DNA of 64,000 nt, from positions 1 to 64,000 of the forward strand of contig UQYG01000007.1 of NCBI GenBank assembly GCA_900545275.1. The letters run 5' to 3'. How positions within the stretch are numbered: position 1 is the first letter of the stretch; each line of letters opens with the position of its first letter. A program made the translations under genes and the position numbers. The stretch is from an uncultured Sutterella sp. (GTDB taxonomy: Bacteria; Pseudomonadota; Gammaproteobacteria; Burkholderiales; Burkholderiaceae_F). This document shows positions 33,067 to 41,872 of the stretch, piece by piece. The notes beneath the pieces were generated by a model that did not search any database, was not told the DNA's origin, and saw only the letters and a list, made by a program, of their open reading frames with translations.

Positions 33067-33513
33067 ATGTGGGAGTGGCTGGCCACGGAGAGCGCCCTCT
33101 GGGCGCTCTTTGCGAGCGCCTTTGTTTCGTCCACGCTCTTTCCGGGCGGGTCCGAAGCGGTGCTCCTCGGCATCGTCGCTTCCCGCAACACCTGGGAGGG
33201 CGCCTGGCCGGCCCTTCTCGTGGCCACTGCGGGGAACACTCTCGGAAGCCTCACGGGCTGGGCGATCGGGCGCTTTTTTCCCGAAAAATCCTCCCTGCGG
33301 GGGCACCCCAAGGCGGAGAAAATCCTCTCGCTAGCCAAGCGCCGCGGCGTTTGGCTTCTTCTCTTCTCCTGGCTGCCCGTCGTGGGGGATTTCCTGCCCG
33401 TCGCGTCGGGGTGGCTGCGGCATCCGTTTCTTCTTAGCGCCCTCTTCATAGGCGTCGGGAAATTTCTGCGGTATCTCCTTCTGACAGCGCTTTGGTTCGG
33501 TACTTTGGGGTAA
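33067..33513 (+). CDS. YqaA/DedA-like inner membrane protein
   Basis: A 148-residue small membrane protein (SNARE-associated/VTT family, YqaA subgroup) with three to four hydrophobic segments. The F-P-G-G-S-E-A-V-L and G-N-T-L-G-S-L-T-G-W motifs are diagnostic. It begins one base after the ugpC stop and is surely translated from the ugp message. DedA relatives act in lipid or lipid-carrier flipping; a link to glycerol-phosphate metabolism is plausible but not shown. Confidence 0.85.
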   Translation: MWEWLATESALWALFASAFVSSTLFPGGSEAVLLGIVASRNTWEGAWPALLVATAGNTLGSLTGWAIGRFFPEKSSLRGHPKAEKILSLAKRRGVWLLLFSWLPVVGDFLPVASGWLRHPFLLSALFIGVGKFLRYLLLTALWFGTLG

Positions 33514-33558
33514 ACCGAAAGGAGGAGTTTCTTTACAAAAACGCATCTTTTGTGCGGC

Positions 33559-33586
33559 TTTAATCCGGACTGCCGCTCTGTATAAT
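33559..33586 (+). promoter_or_regulatory. Promoter of etfBA
   Basis: TTTAAT, 16-base spacer, TATAAT (33581-33586). The -10 is a perfect consensus; the -35 is weak. It lies 86 bases ahead of etfB in the gap after the YqaA-like gene. Confidence 0.5.
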
Positions 33587-33672
33587 GCTTGCGCATTTTT
33601 CGATTCGACGCGGGGACGCGCTCGCTTTGGAAGCAAACCCTTCGACGGATCATCAATCTTAGGCTGTTAGTT

Positions 33673-34422
33673 ATGAAAATCCTTGTGGCTGTCAAACGCG
33701 TGGTGGACGCCAAAGTGAAGGTCCGCCCGCTTCCCGACCATTCGGACGTCGACACCAAGATCGCCAAGATGGCGATCAATCCCTTTGACGAAATCGCCGT
33801 GGAAGAGGCCGTTCGTCTTCGCGAGGCCGGCAAGGCCGACGAAGTCGTCGCCGTGACCGTGGGGCCCTTGAAGAGCGTCGACACGCTGCGCTTTGCGATG
33901 GCGATCGGCGCGGACCGCTCCATTCACGTCCTCACCGATGAAAAGCTCGAGCCTCTCGCCGTCGCGAAGGTGCTCTCGAAGATCTGCGAGAAGGAGTCGC
34001 CCGATCTCGTGCTCCTCGGCAAGCAGGCGATCGACGACGACGCCTGTCAAACCGGGCAGATGCTCGCGGCGCTCGCCGGAACCTCGCTTGCGACCTTCGC
34101 CTGCAAGATCGAAGTCACCGACGCGGGCTTTGAGGTCACGCGCGAAACGGACGGCGGCACGCAGATGGTCGCCCTCGAGAAGCCGGCGGTCGTCACGAGC
34201 GACCTGCGCTTGGCCGAGCCCCGCTACGTAACGCTTCCCTCGATGGCGCGCGCCCGCAAGAAGCCCGTCGAACAGATCGACTTCGCCTCGCTCGGCGTCG
34301 ACGCCAAGCCCCGCGTGAAGCTCCTCGGCGTCGAGATGCCCGTCACGAAGCGCGAAGGACGCATGGTCTCGAGCGTCGACGAGCTCGTCGACATTCTGAA
34401 GAACACCGCGCAGGTGCTGTGA
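33673..34422 (+). CDS. etfB: Electron transfer flavoprotein subunit beta
   Basis: A 249-residue AMP-binding subunit of the ETF heterodimer, which carries electrons from acyl-CoA and other dehydrogenases. It starts M-K-I-L-V-A-V-K-R-V-V-D; L-L-G-K-Q-A-I-D-D-D-A-C-Q-T-G-Q is the strictly conserved ETF-beta signature. An upstream in-frame extension is rejected because it covers the promoter. 10 bases before etfA. No ETF-quinone oxidoreductase or acyl-CoA dehydrogenase is in the window. Confidence 0.95.
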   Translation: MKILVAVKRVVDAKVKVRPLPDHSDVDTKIAKMAINPFDEIAVEEAVRLREAGKADEVVAVTVGPLKSVDTLRFAMAIGADRSIHVLTDEKLEPLAVAKVLSKICEKESPDLVLLGKQAIDDDACQTGQMLAALAGTSLATFACKIEVTDAGFEVTRETDGGTQMVALEKPAVVTSDLRLAEPRYVTLPSMARARKKPVEQIDFASLGVDAKPRVKLLGVEMPVTKREGRMVSSVDELVDILKNTAQVL

Positions 34423-34432
34423 GGAGAGAAGA

Positions 34433-35359
34433 ATGACCGTTTTGCTCATTGCCGAACACAACAACCGCAATCTCAAGCCCGCCACCGCGCAGGTCGTGAC
34501 GGCGGCCCTCGAAATGGGCGGCCCCGTCGACGTTCTCGTCCTCGGCAACGACTGCCGCTCGATCGCGGAGGAAGCCGCCAAGATCGCGGGCGTGCGCACC
34601 GCCTACTTCGCCGACAATCCGCAGTTTGCGCAGGAGTCGCCCGAAGCGATCGCCGACATCGTCGTGCGCGAAGGAAAGGGCTATGACCACATCCTTTTCG
34701 TGACGGGCGCCCTCGGGAAAACCGTCATGCCGCGCGTCGCCGCGCTCATGGACGTGAGCCCCGTTTCCGAAATCCTCGCCGTCAAGGGGCCGAAGACCTT
34801 CGTGCGCGGCATGTACGCGGGCTCGATTCTCGCCACCGTCGAAGTGGACGAACCCGTCGTCGTTGCGACCGTTCGCGGAACGGCCTTCGCGTCCGCAGGC
34901 GAACAGGAGCCCGCTCTCGTTGAAGAAGTCGACGCGCCCGCCGTCGAAACGAAGAGCCGCTTCGTGTCCTTCAGCGAAACGAAGTCGGACCGTCCCGAAC
35001 TCGTGAGCGCCCGAGTGGTCCTCGCCGGAGGCTGCGGTCTGCTCGACGAAACGGGTTTCTCGAAGCTCACGTCGCTTGCCGACAAGTTGGGGGCCGCCGT
35101 CGGCGCGACCCGCACGGCGGTCGACATGGGGCTTTGCCCGAACGACTGGCAGATCGGTCAGACCGGCAAGATCGTCGCGCCGGATCTCTACATCGGCGTC
35201 GGCCTTTCCGGCGCCATCCAGCACACGGCGGGCATCAAGGACGCCAAGGTGATCGTCGCCGTCAACAACGACGCGGAAGCCCCCATCTTTGAGATCTGCG
35301 ACTACGGCCTCGTCGCCGACGGCGCCGCGACGCTCGACGCGCTCAAAGAAAAGCTTTGA
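34433..35359 (+). CDS. etfA: Electron transfer flavoprotein subunit alpha
   Basis: A 308-residue FAD-binding subunit. The C-terminal FAD domain shows G-A-T-R-T-A-V-D, Q-I-G-Q-T-G-K-I-V-A-P-D-L-Y and the final A-V-N-N-D-A-E-A-P-I-F. Length and motifs match the general (beta-oxidation type) ETF rather than the longer bifurcating form. The ribosome site is AGGAG. Confidence 0.95.
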   Translation: MTVLLIAEHNNRNLKPATAQVVTAALEMGGPVDVLVLGNDCRSIAEEAAKIAGVRTAYFADNPQFAQESPEAIADIVVREGKGYDHILFVTGALGKTVMPRVAALMDVSPVSEILAVKGPKTFVRGMYAGSILATVEVDEPVVVATVRGTAFASAGEQEPALVEEVDAPAVETKSRFVSFSETKSDRPELVSARVVLAGGCGLLDETGFSKLTSLADKLGAAVGATRTAVDMGLCPNDWQIGQTGKIVAPDLYIGVGLSGAIQHTAGIKDAKVIVAVNNDAEAPIFEICDYGLVADGAATLDALKEKL

Positions 35360-35367
35360 TAAAAAAA

Positions 35368-35395
35368 CGGGGCTTTCTCCTTGCAGGAAGCCCCG
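35368..35395 (+). terminator. Hairpin after etfA
   Basis: CGGGGCTT/AAGCCCCG stem 8 bases after the stop codon. The homopolymer run is an A tract on the 5' side and no T run follows, so it is a poor intrinsic terminator for the plus strand. Confidence 0.4.
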
Positions 35396-35500
35396 AACTC
35401 CGCTAAAATCGCGTTTCCGAATTTTTGATGTCGGGCTCCTCGTGACGGGGGCCTGATTTCTTTTTTTCTCTCAACCATTTACGTTTTAGAGGTACACCGA

Positions 35501-35752
35501 ATGGTTATCGTTCGTCTCGCCCGCGGCGGCTCCAAGAAGCGCCCCTTCTATTCCATCAACGTTTGCGACAGCCGCTGCCGTCGCGACGGCCGTTTCATCG
35601 AACGCATCGGCTACTACAACCCGATGGCTTCGGGTCAGGCCGTCCGTCTCTCCGTTTGCACGGAACGTCTCGCCTACTGGCAGGGTCAGGGCGCCCAGCT
35701 CTCCGACACGGTCGCCCGTCTCGTGAAGGAATTCAAGAAGACCGCCGCCTGA
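35501..35752 (+). CDS. rpsP: 30S ribosomal protein S16
   Basis: An 83-residue ribosomal protein starting M-V-I-V-R-L-A-R-G-G-S-K-K-R-P-F, the universal S16 N-terminus, with I-G-Y-Y-N-P in the middle. First gene of the conserved rpsP-rimM-trmD-rplS cluster. Its leader carries a G/C stem followed by TTTCTTTTTTTCTC (about 35430-35475), which may attenuate transcription. Confidence 0.97.
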   Translation: MVIVRLARGGSKKRPFYSINVCDSRCRRDGRFIERIGYYNPMASGQAVRLSVCTERLAYWQGQGAQLSDTVARLVKEFKKTAA

Positions 35753-35769
35753 TTCCCTGACGAATCGAA

Positions 35770-35940
35770 CGCCGACACCGTGCCCGGCGTCTAAAAACGG
35801 TACGGCAAGCCCCGCATCCCTCAAGTGCGGGTCGACACTCCGCCCGAACGGTCGTGCCTCTCGTGTCCAAGCACATCGGATCCGTTCACCGCGCGTTGTC
35901 CGACCCGGTATCTACGCCTGAGACTGCGGGGTTTTTGTTT
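35770..35940 (+). promoter_or_regulatory. Structured spacer between rpsP and rimM
   Basis: This gap of about 210 bases is unusually long for the operon. It holds ACGCCG/CGGCGT (about 35769-35790), CCCGCA/TGCGGG (about 35811-35831) and a long-range alternative in which AAGCCCCGCA pairs with TGCGGGGTTT near 35925-35935, the latter followed by TTTTTG. The two pairings of the CCCGCA strand exclude each other, as expected for an attenuator or r-protein-binding element. Confidence 0.4.
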
Positions 35941-35964
35941 GCGCATCATTTTTAGGGGTTTTGC

Positions 35965-36492
35965 ATGGAAAACACGAACGATCTCGTCGTCCTCGGACGC
36001 ACGGGCGGCGCCTACGGCGTACGCGGATGGCTGCGCGTCTTTCCGACCGAAACGGGGGAAGTGCTTCTCGCGGCGAAAAACTGGTTTCTGATTCGTCCGA
36101 CGGGCGAAATGACGCCCGTGCGCGTCAAGGCCTGCCGTCCCCACGGCACGGGCTTGATCGCGCAGTGGGAGGGGTGCGAGAGCAAGGAAGCGGCCGACGC
36201 GCTGCGCGGCCAGGTGGCCGTGCGCCGCGAAGACTTTCCCGACGCGGGTGAAGACGCCGTCTGGGCGGTCGACCTCGTCGGCTGCGAAGTCGTCAACCGC
36301 GAAGGCGTGACGCTCGGCAAAATCGAGGGGATCGGCACGAACGGCGTGCAGGACATCTTTTCGGTCGGTTGGGAGCGTCCCGACGGCAAGCGCGCGTCCT
36401 TCCTCATCCCGAACGTGCCCGACGTGTACATCCTCGAAATCGACGTCGAAGAGAAGCGCGTCACGGTCGACTGGGATCCCGAGTGGCGCTGA
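35965..36492 (+). CDS. rimM: Ribosome maturation factor RimM
   Basis: A 175-residue 16S processing factor that binds S19. The N-terminal barrel begins L-G-R-T-G-G-A-Y-G-V-R-G-W-L-R; the C-terminal PRC-barrel domain has I-P-N-V-P-D-V-Y-I-L. Length is normal. 11 bases before trmD. Confidence 0.95.
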   Translation: MENTNDLVVLGRTGGAYGVRGWLRVFPTETGEVLLAAKNWFLIRPTGEMTPVRVKACRPHGTGLIAQWEGCESKEAADALRGQVAVRREDFPDAGEDAVWAVDLVGCEVVNREGVTLGKIEGIGTNGVQDIFSVGWERPDGKRASFLIPNVPDVYILEIDVEEKRVTVDWDPEWR

Positions 36493-36503
36493 AGGGGACA
36501 GGC

Positions 36504-37256
36504 ATGCGTTTTGACGTCGTCACGCTTTTTCCCGAATTCTTCCGCTCGCTCACCGACTGCGGGATTACGGCGCGCGCGCGTCAGCGCGGGCTCTGGTCGC
36601 TGCAGACCTGGAACCCCCGCGACGTGACGGAAGATCTCCACCGCACGGTCGACGACCGTCCCTTTGGGGGCGGTCCCGGGATGATCCTCATGGCCGAGCC
36701 TCTTGCGCAGACGGTGGACGCCATCCGCTCCGCCGGAAACCGCGGGCGCGTCGTGAGCTTTGCGCCCAACGGCCGCAAACTCGACGACCGGCGCGTGCGC
36801 GAATTCGTGGCAGCGGGCGAGGACGTGGTCCTCGTGTGCGGACGTTACGAAGGGATTGACGAGCGCTTTTTGAACCGCTATGTCGACGAGGTGATCAGTC
36901 TCGGCGACTTCGTCCTCTCGGGCGGAGAACTCGCCGCGGCCGCCCTCATGGACGCTGTCGTGCGGCAACTTCCGGGCGCGATCAAGGATCTTTCGAGCCT
37001 CGACGAATCCTTTGCGACGGGGCTTCTCGACGCGCCGCACTACACCCGCCCCGAAGTGTGGCGGGGCGAAGGCGTGCCGGAAGTCCTGCTTTCGGGGCAC
37101 CACGCCAACATCGCGCGCTGGAGCCGGGAAGAAAGTCTGCGTTTTACCTTGCAAACCCGTCCCGACTTGATTAAAATCGCGAATTCTTCCGGTCTTCTGA
37201 GCAAAGCCGACAAGGCCTATCTGCGACGACTCGACCCGAAGATCGTTTTGTCTTAA
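36504..37256 (+). CDS. trmD: tRNA (guanine-N1)-methyltransferase TrmD
   Basis: A 250-residue SPOUT-class enzyme that methylates G37 of tRNAs. M-R-F-D-V-V-T-L-F-P-E-F opens the protein, and the trefoil knot is marked by C-G-R-Y-E-G-I-D-E-R and S-L-G-D-F-V-L-S-G-G-E. The start is set by position after AAGGGGA and by family alignment; a longer frame overlapping rimM is rejected. Confidence 0.96.
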   Translation: MRFDVVTLFPEFFRSLTDCGITARARQRGLWSLQTWNPRDVTEDLHRTVDDRPFGGGPGMILMAEPLAQTVDAIRSAGNRGRVVSFAPNGRKLDDRRVREFVAAGEDVVLVCGRYEGIDERFLNRYVDEVISLGDFVLSGGELAAAALMDAVVRQLPGAIKDLSSLDESFATGLLDAPHYTRPEVWRGEGVPEVLLSGHHANIARWSREESLRFTLQTRPDLIKIANSSGLLSKADKAYLRRLDPKIVLS

Positions 37257-37329
37257 AAATTTTCCATCCTCTCGGCGGCGGGCTTGGGTCCCTCAAATCA
37301 GGCCGCATGACGATGGTACGGAGTTATAA

Positions 37330-37701
37330 ATGGATCTCATCAAGATTCTCGAACAGGAAGAAATCGCCCGCCTCACGGGCGACAAGGTCATCCCCGACTT
37401 TCGCGCCGGCGACACGGTCGTCGTGAACGTCAACGTCGTGGAAGGCTCGCGCAAGCGCGTCCAGGCCTTTGAAGGCGTCGTGATCGCCCGTCGCAACCGC
37501 GGTCTCAACTCCTCCTTCATCGTTCGCAAGATCTCCTCGGGTGAAGGCGTGGAACGTACGTTCCAGCTGTACTCCCCGACGGTTGCCAGCATCGAAGTGA
37601 AGCGTCACGGCGACGTCCGCCGCGCCAAGCTCTACTACCTGCGCAACCGCTCCGGCAAGGCCGCCCGCATCAAGGAACGCCTCGTTCGCAAGGACGCCTA
37701 A
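37330..37701 (+). CDS. rplS: 50S ribosomal protein L19
   Basis: A 123-residue protein. F-R-A-G-D-T-V-V-V-N-V, F-E-G-V-V-I-A-R-R-N-R-G and the basic C-terminus (A-K-L-Y-Y-L-R) are typical of L19. Last gene of the rpsP cluster, followed by a terminator. Confidence 0.97.
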   Translation: MDLIKILEQEEIARLTGDKVIPDFRAGDTVVVNVNVVEGSRKRVQAFEGVVIARRNRGLNSSFIVRKISSGEGVERTFQLYSPTVASIEVKRHGDVRRAKLYYLRNRSGKAARIKERLVRKDA

Positions 37702-37729
37702 TCCGCGTTTTGTCGAAGCCGACAGAAAG

Positions 37730-37772
37730 CCCGTTTTCCCTCCGGTTTTCCGGGGAGAAGGCGGGTTTTTTG
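37730..37772 (+). terminator. Intrinsic terminator of rpsP-rplS operon
   Basis: CCCG/CGGG outer pairs with an inner CCGG/CCGG stem and seven T residues, 28 bases after the rplS stop. Confidence 0.75.
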
Positions 37773-37877
37773 TTTCCGGCGTTTTCGATCGTCTCCGAGA
37801 ATCTTGCTTTCGGGCGGGAAATCGGCGAGAGTGGAGGAGTATTTCGTCACCGACCTTTCACCAAAGGATTTTCTTCC

Positions 37878-38234
37878 ATGCCGCGCTTTCGTCTCTTCAC
37901 CTCGGGCGCCTTTTGCGCAGCCCTGCTTCTCTCGGCCTGCACGACGGTTTCCGACCCCGTGGCGGGTACCTGGATCGAGCCGATTCCCGGAATGCCAGGG
38001 AAAGTGCAGGGCTTCCGACTCGAGCCCGACGGCAACGCCTCTTCCGTCAACATGGCGACTCTTACGACCGAGCGTTGGAAACGCGAGGGAGACCGTCTGG
38101 TTCTCGAGGGAAAGAGCCTCGGCAACGGCCAAACGATCGAGTACCGCGACGAGTGGACGGTGCTCGAAGCGGGCGACGTTCTCAGGCTTCGCCGCGCCGA
38201 CGGTGCTGAGCGCGTTCTTAGGCGAGAGCAATAA
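37878..38234 (+). CDS. Small lipoprotein (lipocalin-like, HlpB type)
   Basis: A 118-residue protein with a lipoprotein signal ending L-L-S-A-C (lipidated Cys about residue 21). The mature part is a small beta-sheet domain (V-A-G-T-W-I-E-P-I-P-G; G-F-R-L-E-P-D-G; W-K-R-E-G-D-R-L) resembling the Lipocalin_5/HlpB group. The residue after Cys is Thr, not Asp, so outer-membrane sorting is expected. The role is unknown. It stands alone between two terminators. Confidence 0.8.
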   Translation: MPRFRLFTSGAFCAALLLSACTTVSDPVAGTWIEPIPGMPGKVQGFRLEPDGNASSVNMATLTTERWKREGDRLVLEGKSLGNGQTIEYRDEWTVLEAGDVLRLRRADGAERVLRREQ

Positions 38235-38264
38235 GTCCGGTGGCCGATGCCGGCTGAACAAGAA

Positions 38265-38301
38265 GGGCGGCGCCCCGGTCGGGACGCCGCCCTGAGTTTT
38301 T
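38265..38301. terminator. Terminator between convergent genes
   Basis: GGGCGGCG/CGCCGCCC stem with inner CCCG/CGGG, followed on the plus strand by TGAGTTTTTGG and on the minus strand by CTTCTTGTTC. It sits between the lipoprotein and the convergent methyltransferase. Confidence 0.75.
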
Positions 38302-38316
38302 GGGAAAAAGGGCGAA

Positions 38317-39513
38317 TCAGCCTTCGGTCTTTTCCTTGCCGGAGGACTTGCCGCGGTTGCTTCCCGCCACCATGTCGAAGCGGAAGAAGCGGCATTCGAG
38401 CGGCCCGTTGAAGAGCACGATCTTGCGGCTCTCCTTGAGGCGCATCTGGCGAGGCAGTTCCCGGTCCGACGTCAGGAGCCACGCGGTCCATCCGGGGAAG
38501 ACGGCTTTGAGGCGGTCCGCGACGTCCTTCATCATCGAGCGGATCGATGCGCTCTTCGGGTTCGACTGTTCGCCGTAGGGCGGATTCGCGATGAGAAGTC
38601 CGGCGGAAAGCCCCTCTTGAGGCGCGACTTCGCGGGCGTCGCCTTGCGAGAACGTGAGGCGTCCGTCGGCGAGGAGCGGTTCGAGTCCCGCGCGGCGCGC
38701 GTTTTCCTCGGCCTTTTCCACGACGAGCGACGAGATGTCGGAGGCGCGCAGCGTCACCTCGGCGTGGCGGTTGACGCCGGCGCGGGCGTCTTCGAGCATT
38801 TCGTCCCAGAGATCCCCGCCGAAGCCCGTGAGCTTTTCAAACGCAAAGCGGCGGTTGAGTCCCGGAGGAACGTTGAGCGCCATGTGCGCGGCTTCGATCG
38901 CGATCGTGCCCGACCCGCAGAAGGGATCGATCAGGGGCTTTTCGGGGGTCCAGCCCGAGAGCATCAGAAGCCCCGCGGCCAGATTTTCCTTCAGGGGCGC
39001 TTCGCCGTGCGTCAGACGCCAGCCGCGCTTGAAGAGGGCTTCGCCCGCAAGATCGAGATAGAAGGTCACCGTGTCGTAAGTGAGAAAGGCGGCGATCCTC
39101 ACGTCGGGCGAGTGCCGTTCGACGCTCGGGCGGCGTCCCGCCATTTCGCGGAAGCGGTCGCATACGGCGTCCTTGATGCGCAAAACCGCAAAGTCGATGC
39201 TCTCCAAGGGGCAGCGTTGGGCGTTTGCGGAGACGCGGATCGTGTGGTCGGGACCGAACCACTTCTCCCACGGCGTCTCGAGCGCCATTTTGTAGATGTC
39301 GCGGCTGTCCCAGTATTTTCCGTGCGCGACGCGCAGGAGAATGCGGCTAGCAAGGCGAGAGTGAAGACAGGCGGCCATGCCGAGGGCGGCGTCGCCCTCG
39401 AAGAGGACGCCTCCCTTTTGCGGATGGATGCGTTGGGCGCCGAGATGGTGCAGTTCGTCGGCAAGCAGCGTTTCAAGGCCGTATGGCGAGACGGCGTAGT
39501 AGGAAAGGGCCAT
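38317..39513 (-). CDS. THUMP-domain class I SAM-dependent rRNA methyltransferase (RlmL N-terminal type)
   Basis: A 398-residue RNA methyltransferase. The N-terminal THUMP/RNA-binding region covers 1-160 (Y-A-V-S-P-Y-G-L-E-T-L-L-A-D-E-L), followed by a UPF0020 methylase domain with D-P-F-C-G-S-G-T-I-A-I-E-A (SAM site, about 198) and the catalytic N-P-P-Y-G-E-Q. The family makes m2G2445 in 23S rRNA; here the second (RlmK) half is missing, as in many non-enteric bacteria. The C-terminus is Lys/Ser/Gly-rich. It reads 24 bases after proA on the same strand. Confidence 0.9.
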   Translation of the reverse strand: MALSYYAVSPYGLETLLADELHHLGAQRIHPQKGGVLFEGDAALGMAACLHSRLASRILLRVAHGKYWDSRDIYKMALETPWEKWFGPDHTIRVSANAQRCPLESIDFAVLRIKDAVCDRFREMAGRRPSVERHSPDVRIAAFLTYDTVTFYLDLAGEALFKRGWRLTHGEAPLKENLAAGLLMLSGWTPEKPLIDPFCGSGTIAIEAAHMALNVPPGLNRRFAFEKLTGFGGDLWDEMLEDARAGVNRHAEVTLRASDISSLVVEKAEENARRAGLEPLLADGRLTFSQGDAREVAPQEGLSAGLLIANPPYGEQSNPKSASIRSMMKDVADRLKAVFPGWTAWLLTSDRELPRQMRLKESRKIVLFNGPLECRFFRFDMVAGSNRGKSSGKEKTEG

Positions 39514-39537
39514 GTCAGAAGAAGAAAGATAAAAGAA

Positions 39538-40809
39538 TCAGCGGCGGCCTTCGCCGTGACCGAGGACGATGAACTTGCGGCTCGTCAGTCCTTCGAGTCC
39601 CACGGGACCGCGGGCGTGCAGTTTGTCGGTCGAAATGCCGATTTCGGCGCCGAGCCCGTACTCGAATCCGTCGGCAAAGCGCGTCGAGGCGTTCACCATG
39701 ACGGAGGCGGAGTCGACTTCGCGCAGAAAGCGCTCTGCATGACGCTGGTCCGTCGTGAGGATCGCGTCGGTGTGGTGCGAACCGTGTTCGTTGATGAAGC
39801 GGATCGCTTCGTCGAGCGATTCGACCGTCTTGATCGAAATGATCGGGGCACCGTATTCGGTCGCCCAGTCCTCTTCGGTCGCGTCGATGGCCGAATAGCC
39901 CGCGCCCTCGACGATGCGGCGCGAAAGACCGTCGCAACGCATTTCGACGTTCTTGTCGTGAAAGATCCGGGCGATCCGCGGGAGGAACTCAAAGGCGACG
40001 CCGCGGTGCACGAGGAGCGTTTCCGTCGCGTTGCAGGGAGCGTATCGCTGCGTTTTGGCGTTGTCGGTGACGCGAACGGCCATCTCGAGGTCGCACGGGT
40101 CGTCCACGTAGGTGTGGCAGATCCCTTCGAGGTGCTTGATCATCGGGACGGTCGCCTCCGCGGCGAGTCGGGCGATGAGACTCTTGCCGCCGCGCGGAAT
40201 GAGAACGTCGACGTCGCCCTTGGCGCGGATGAGGGCGCCGACGAGTTCTCGGTCGCCGCTCTCGAGCATCTGCACGCTCTCGGGCGGAAGTTTCGCTTCG
40301 GCAAGCGCTTCGCGCACGAAGGAGGCGAGGAGGAGATTGGTTCCGAGGGCCTCCGTGCCGCCCCGCAGCAGGATGGCGTTGCCGGACTTGACGGCGAGCG
40401 CCGCCGCGTCGACCGTCACGTTGGGGCGCGCTTCGTAGATCATGGCGAGAACGCCGAGCGGCACGCTCATGCGGCCCACGACGATGCCCGAAGGCTGGGG
40501 CACGAGGTTTTCCATGCGCCCGATCGGATCGGGAAGCGCCGCGATCTGACGGCAACCCGCCGCCATCGAGGCGATCGTTTTTTCCGTGAGGGCGAGTCGG
40601 TCGAGAAAGGCCTCGACGCGCCGGGCAAGGCGTGCGGCCTCCACGTCCTGTGCGTTGACGCGCAGAATTTCTGCGGCGTCCCGTTCGATCCGGTCGGCGA
40701 GGCGCTCGAGCGCGTTGTTGCGCGCGGCCGTGGAGCTCGCGGCCAGCGCATGAGAAGCGGTGCGCGCAGCCGCGGCGAGTTGACGGACGATTTCCTGAGG
40801 GGTGGTCAT
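39538..40809 (-). CDS. proA: Gamma-glutamyl phosphate reductase
   Basis: A 423-residue NADPH-dependent enzyme of proline synthesis. P-L-G-V-L-A-M-I-Y-E-A-R-P-N-V-T, G-G-T-E-A and I-D-A-T-E-E-D-W are hallmark segments; the catalytic Cys lies in C-H-T-Y-V-D. It follows holA by 58 bases, the usual holA-proA order in betaproteobacteria. Confidence 0.95.
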   Translation of the reverse strand: MTTPQEIVRQLAAAARTASHALAASSTAARNNALERLADRIERDAAEILRVNAQDVEAARLARRVEAFLDRLALTEKTIASMAAGCRQIAALPDPIGRMENLVPQPSGIVVGRMSVPLGVLAMIYEARPNVTVDAAALAVKSGNAILLRGGTEALGTNLLLASFVREALAEAKLPPESVQMLESGDRELVGALIRAKGDVDVLIPRGGKSLIARLAAEATVPMIKHLEGICHTYVDDPCDLEMAVRVTDNAKTQRYAPCNATETLLVHRGVAFEFLPRIARIFHDKNVEMRCDGLSRRIVEGAGYSAIDATEEDWATEYGAPIISIKTVESLDEAIRFINEHGSHHTDAILTTDQRHAERFLREVDSASVMVNASTRFADGFEYGLGAEIGISTDKLHARGPVGLEGLTSRKFIVLGHGEGRR

Positions 40810-40867
40810 GGCAAAGCTCGAAGAGTGAAGCGGCGTCCGAATGCCGGACGTCGGGAAGACCGGTGAA

Positions 40868-41872
40868 TCAGCGGGCGAGAAAGAGCGCGACGCTCTTCAA
40901 TTCCACCCACGGGTCGGAATCCCGGTCCCGTACGGGGAGGCCCTTGATCAGACGGTCGATGTCGGCACAGACGTCAAGCGCCGCGGAAAGGCGCTTCACG
41001 CTGAGGCGCTTGGCGCCGCGCGTAAGTTCCGGCGTCGGGAAGACGCCCTTGACGTATGTGATCCTCCGATCATACCCGCTTCGCAGTTTGATGAGCGTGC
41101 GGATCTGCATGGAAAGAAAGGTGAGGATCGGAACAAGGGGTTCCGCCTGCGCCTCGAGGGCGTCGACGATGCGGGCCGCACGGGCGGGTTCTCCCGTGCA
41201 GATGGCCGAGAGCAGCGCCGCCGTTTCAAAGTGCGAGGCGTTGAGAACCGCCGATTCGACCTCTTCCTTCGTGAGTTCGCGCGCCGGGTAGAGAAGGGCA
41301 AGCTTTTCGACCTCCTGGTGCGCGGCAAAGAGGTTTCCTTCGACAAGGTCGGAGAAGGCTTCAAGCGTGTCTGGCGAGGCCGACTGTCCGTGGCGCGCAA
41401 GACGTGCGCCGAGCCAGGCGGGGAGATTGCGGCGCTCGGGCGTGTTGCATTCCACCACGGTCGACTGCTTCTTGAGTTCCGTCCACCAGGCGGCCTTTGC
41501 GCTAGACCAGTCGGGGGTCGGTACGAAGAAGACGACCGATACGCCGTCGTAGACGCGCGAGAGAAGGTCTTTGAGGACGGGACCGCCCTTGAGGCCCGGC
41601 GCCCCCGTCAGGCGCACCTCGACGATCTTCTTGTCGTCGAACATTCCGTAGCTCGTCGTCGCTTCGACAAGCGTCGTCCAGTCGGACTTCGCACCGAGCT
41701 CGAGCACGATGCGTTCGGTGTGCCCCGCGGCGAAGGCCGCGGCGCGGATCTTGTCTCCGGTCTCGAGCATGAGAAACTCGTCGTTTCCCGTCACGAGCCA
41801 GTAGGGATCAAACCGCTCGGCGCGGGCAGCGCGCTCCAGATAGGATTCGATGTTTGTTTGGTCGACCGGCAT
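40868..41872 (-). CDS. holA: DNA polymerase III subunit delta
   Basis: A 334-residue clamp-loader subunit. The N-terminal segment L-V-T-G-N-D-E-F-L-M-L-E marks the family, with a three-domain fold and helical C-terminus. The chosen start (M-P-V-D-Q-T-N-I) has only a weak ribosome site; the frame stays open further upstream into lptE with Ser/Arg/Pro-rich, non-conserved residues and is rejected. Downstream of lptE by 133 bases. Confidence 0.92.
   Translation of the reverse strand: MPVDQTNIESYLERAARAERFDPYWLVTGNDEFLMLETGDKIRAAAFAAGHTERIVLELGAKSDWTTLVEATTSYGMFDDKKIVEVRLTGAPGLKGGPVLKDLLSRVYDGVSVVFFVPTPDWSSAKAAWWTELKKQSTVVECNTPERRNLPAWLGARLARHGQSASPDTLEAFSDLVEGNLFAAHQEVEKLALLYPARELTKEEVESAVLNASHFETAALLSAICTGEPARAARIVDALEAQAEPLVPILTFLSMQIRTLIKLRSGYDRRITYVKGVFPTPELTRGAKRLSVKRLSAALDVCADIDRLIKGLPVRDRDSDPWVELKSVALFLAR

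Noticed and set aside
30072..33923. A 1283-codon open frame on the minus strand across the ugp operon and etfB start
   Set aside because: It lies antisense to ugpA, ugpE, ugpC and others, which have full family motifs. The translation is an Arg/His/Glu/Asp-rich shadow with no domain, a known effect of GC-rich codon use.
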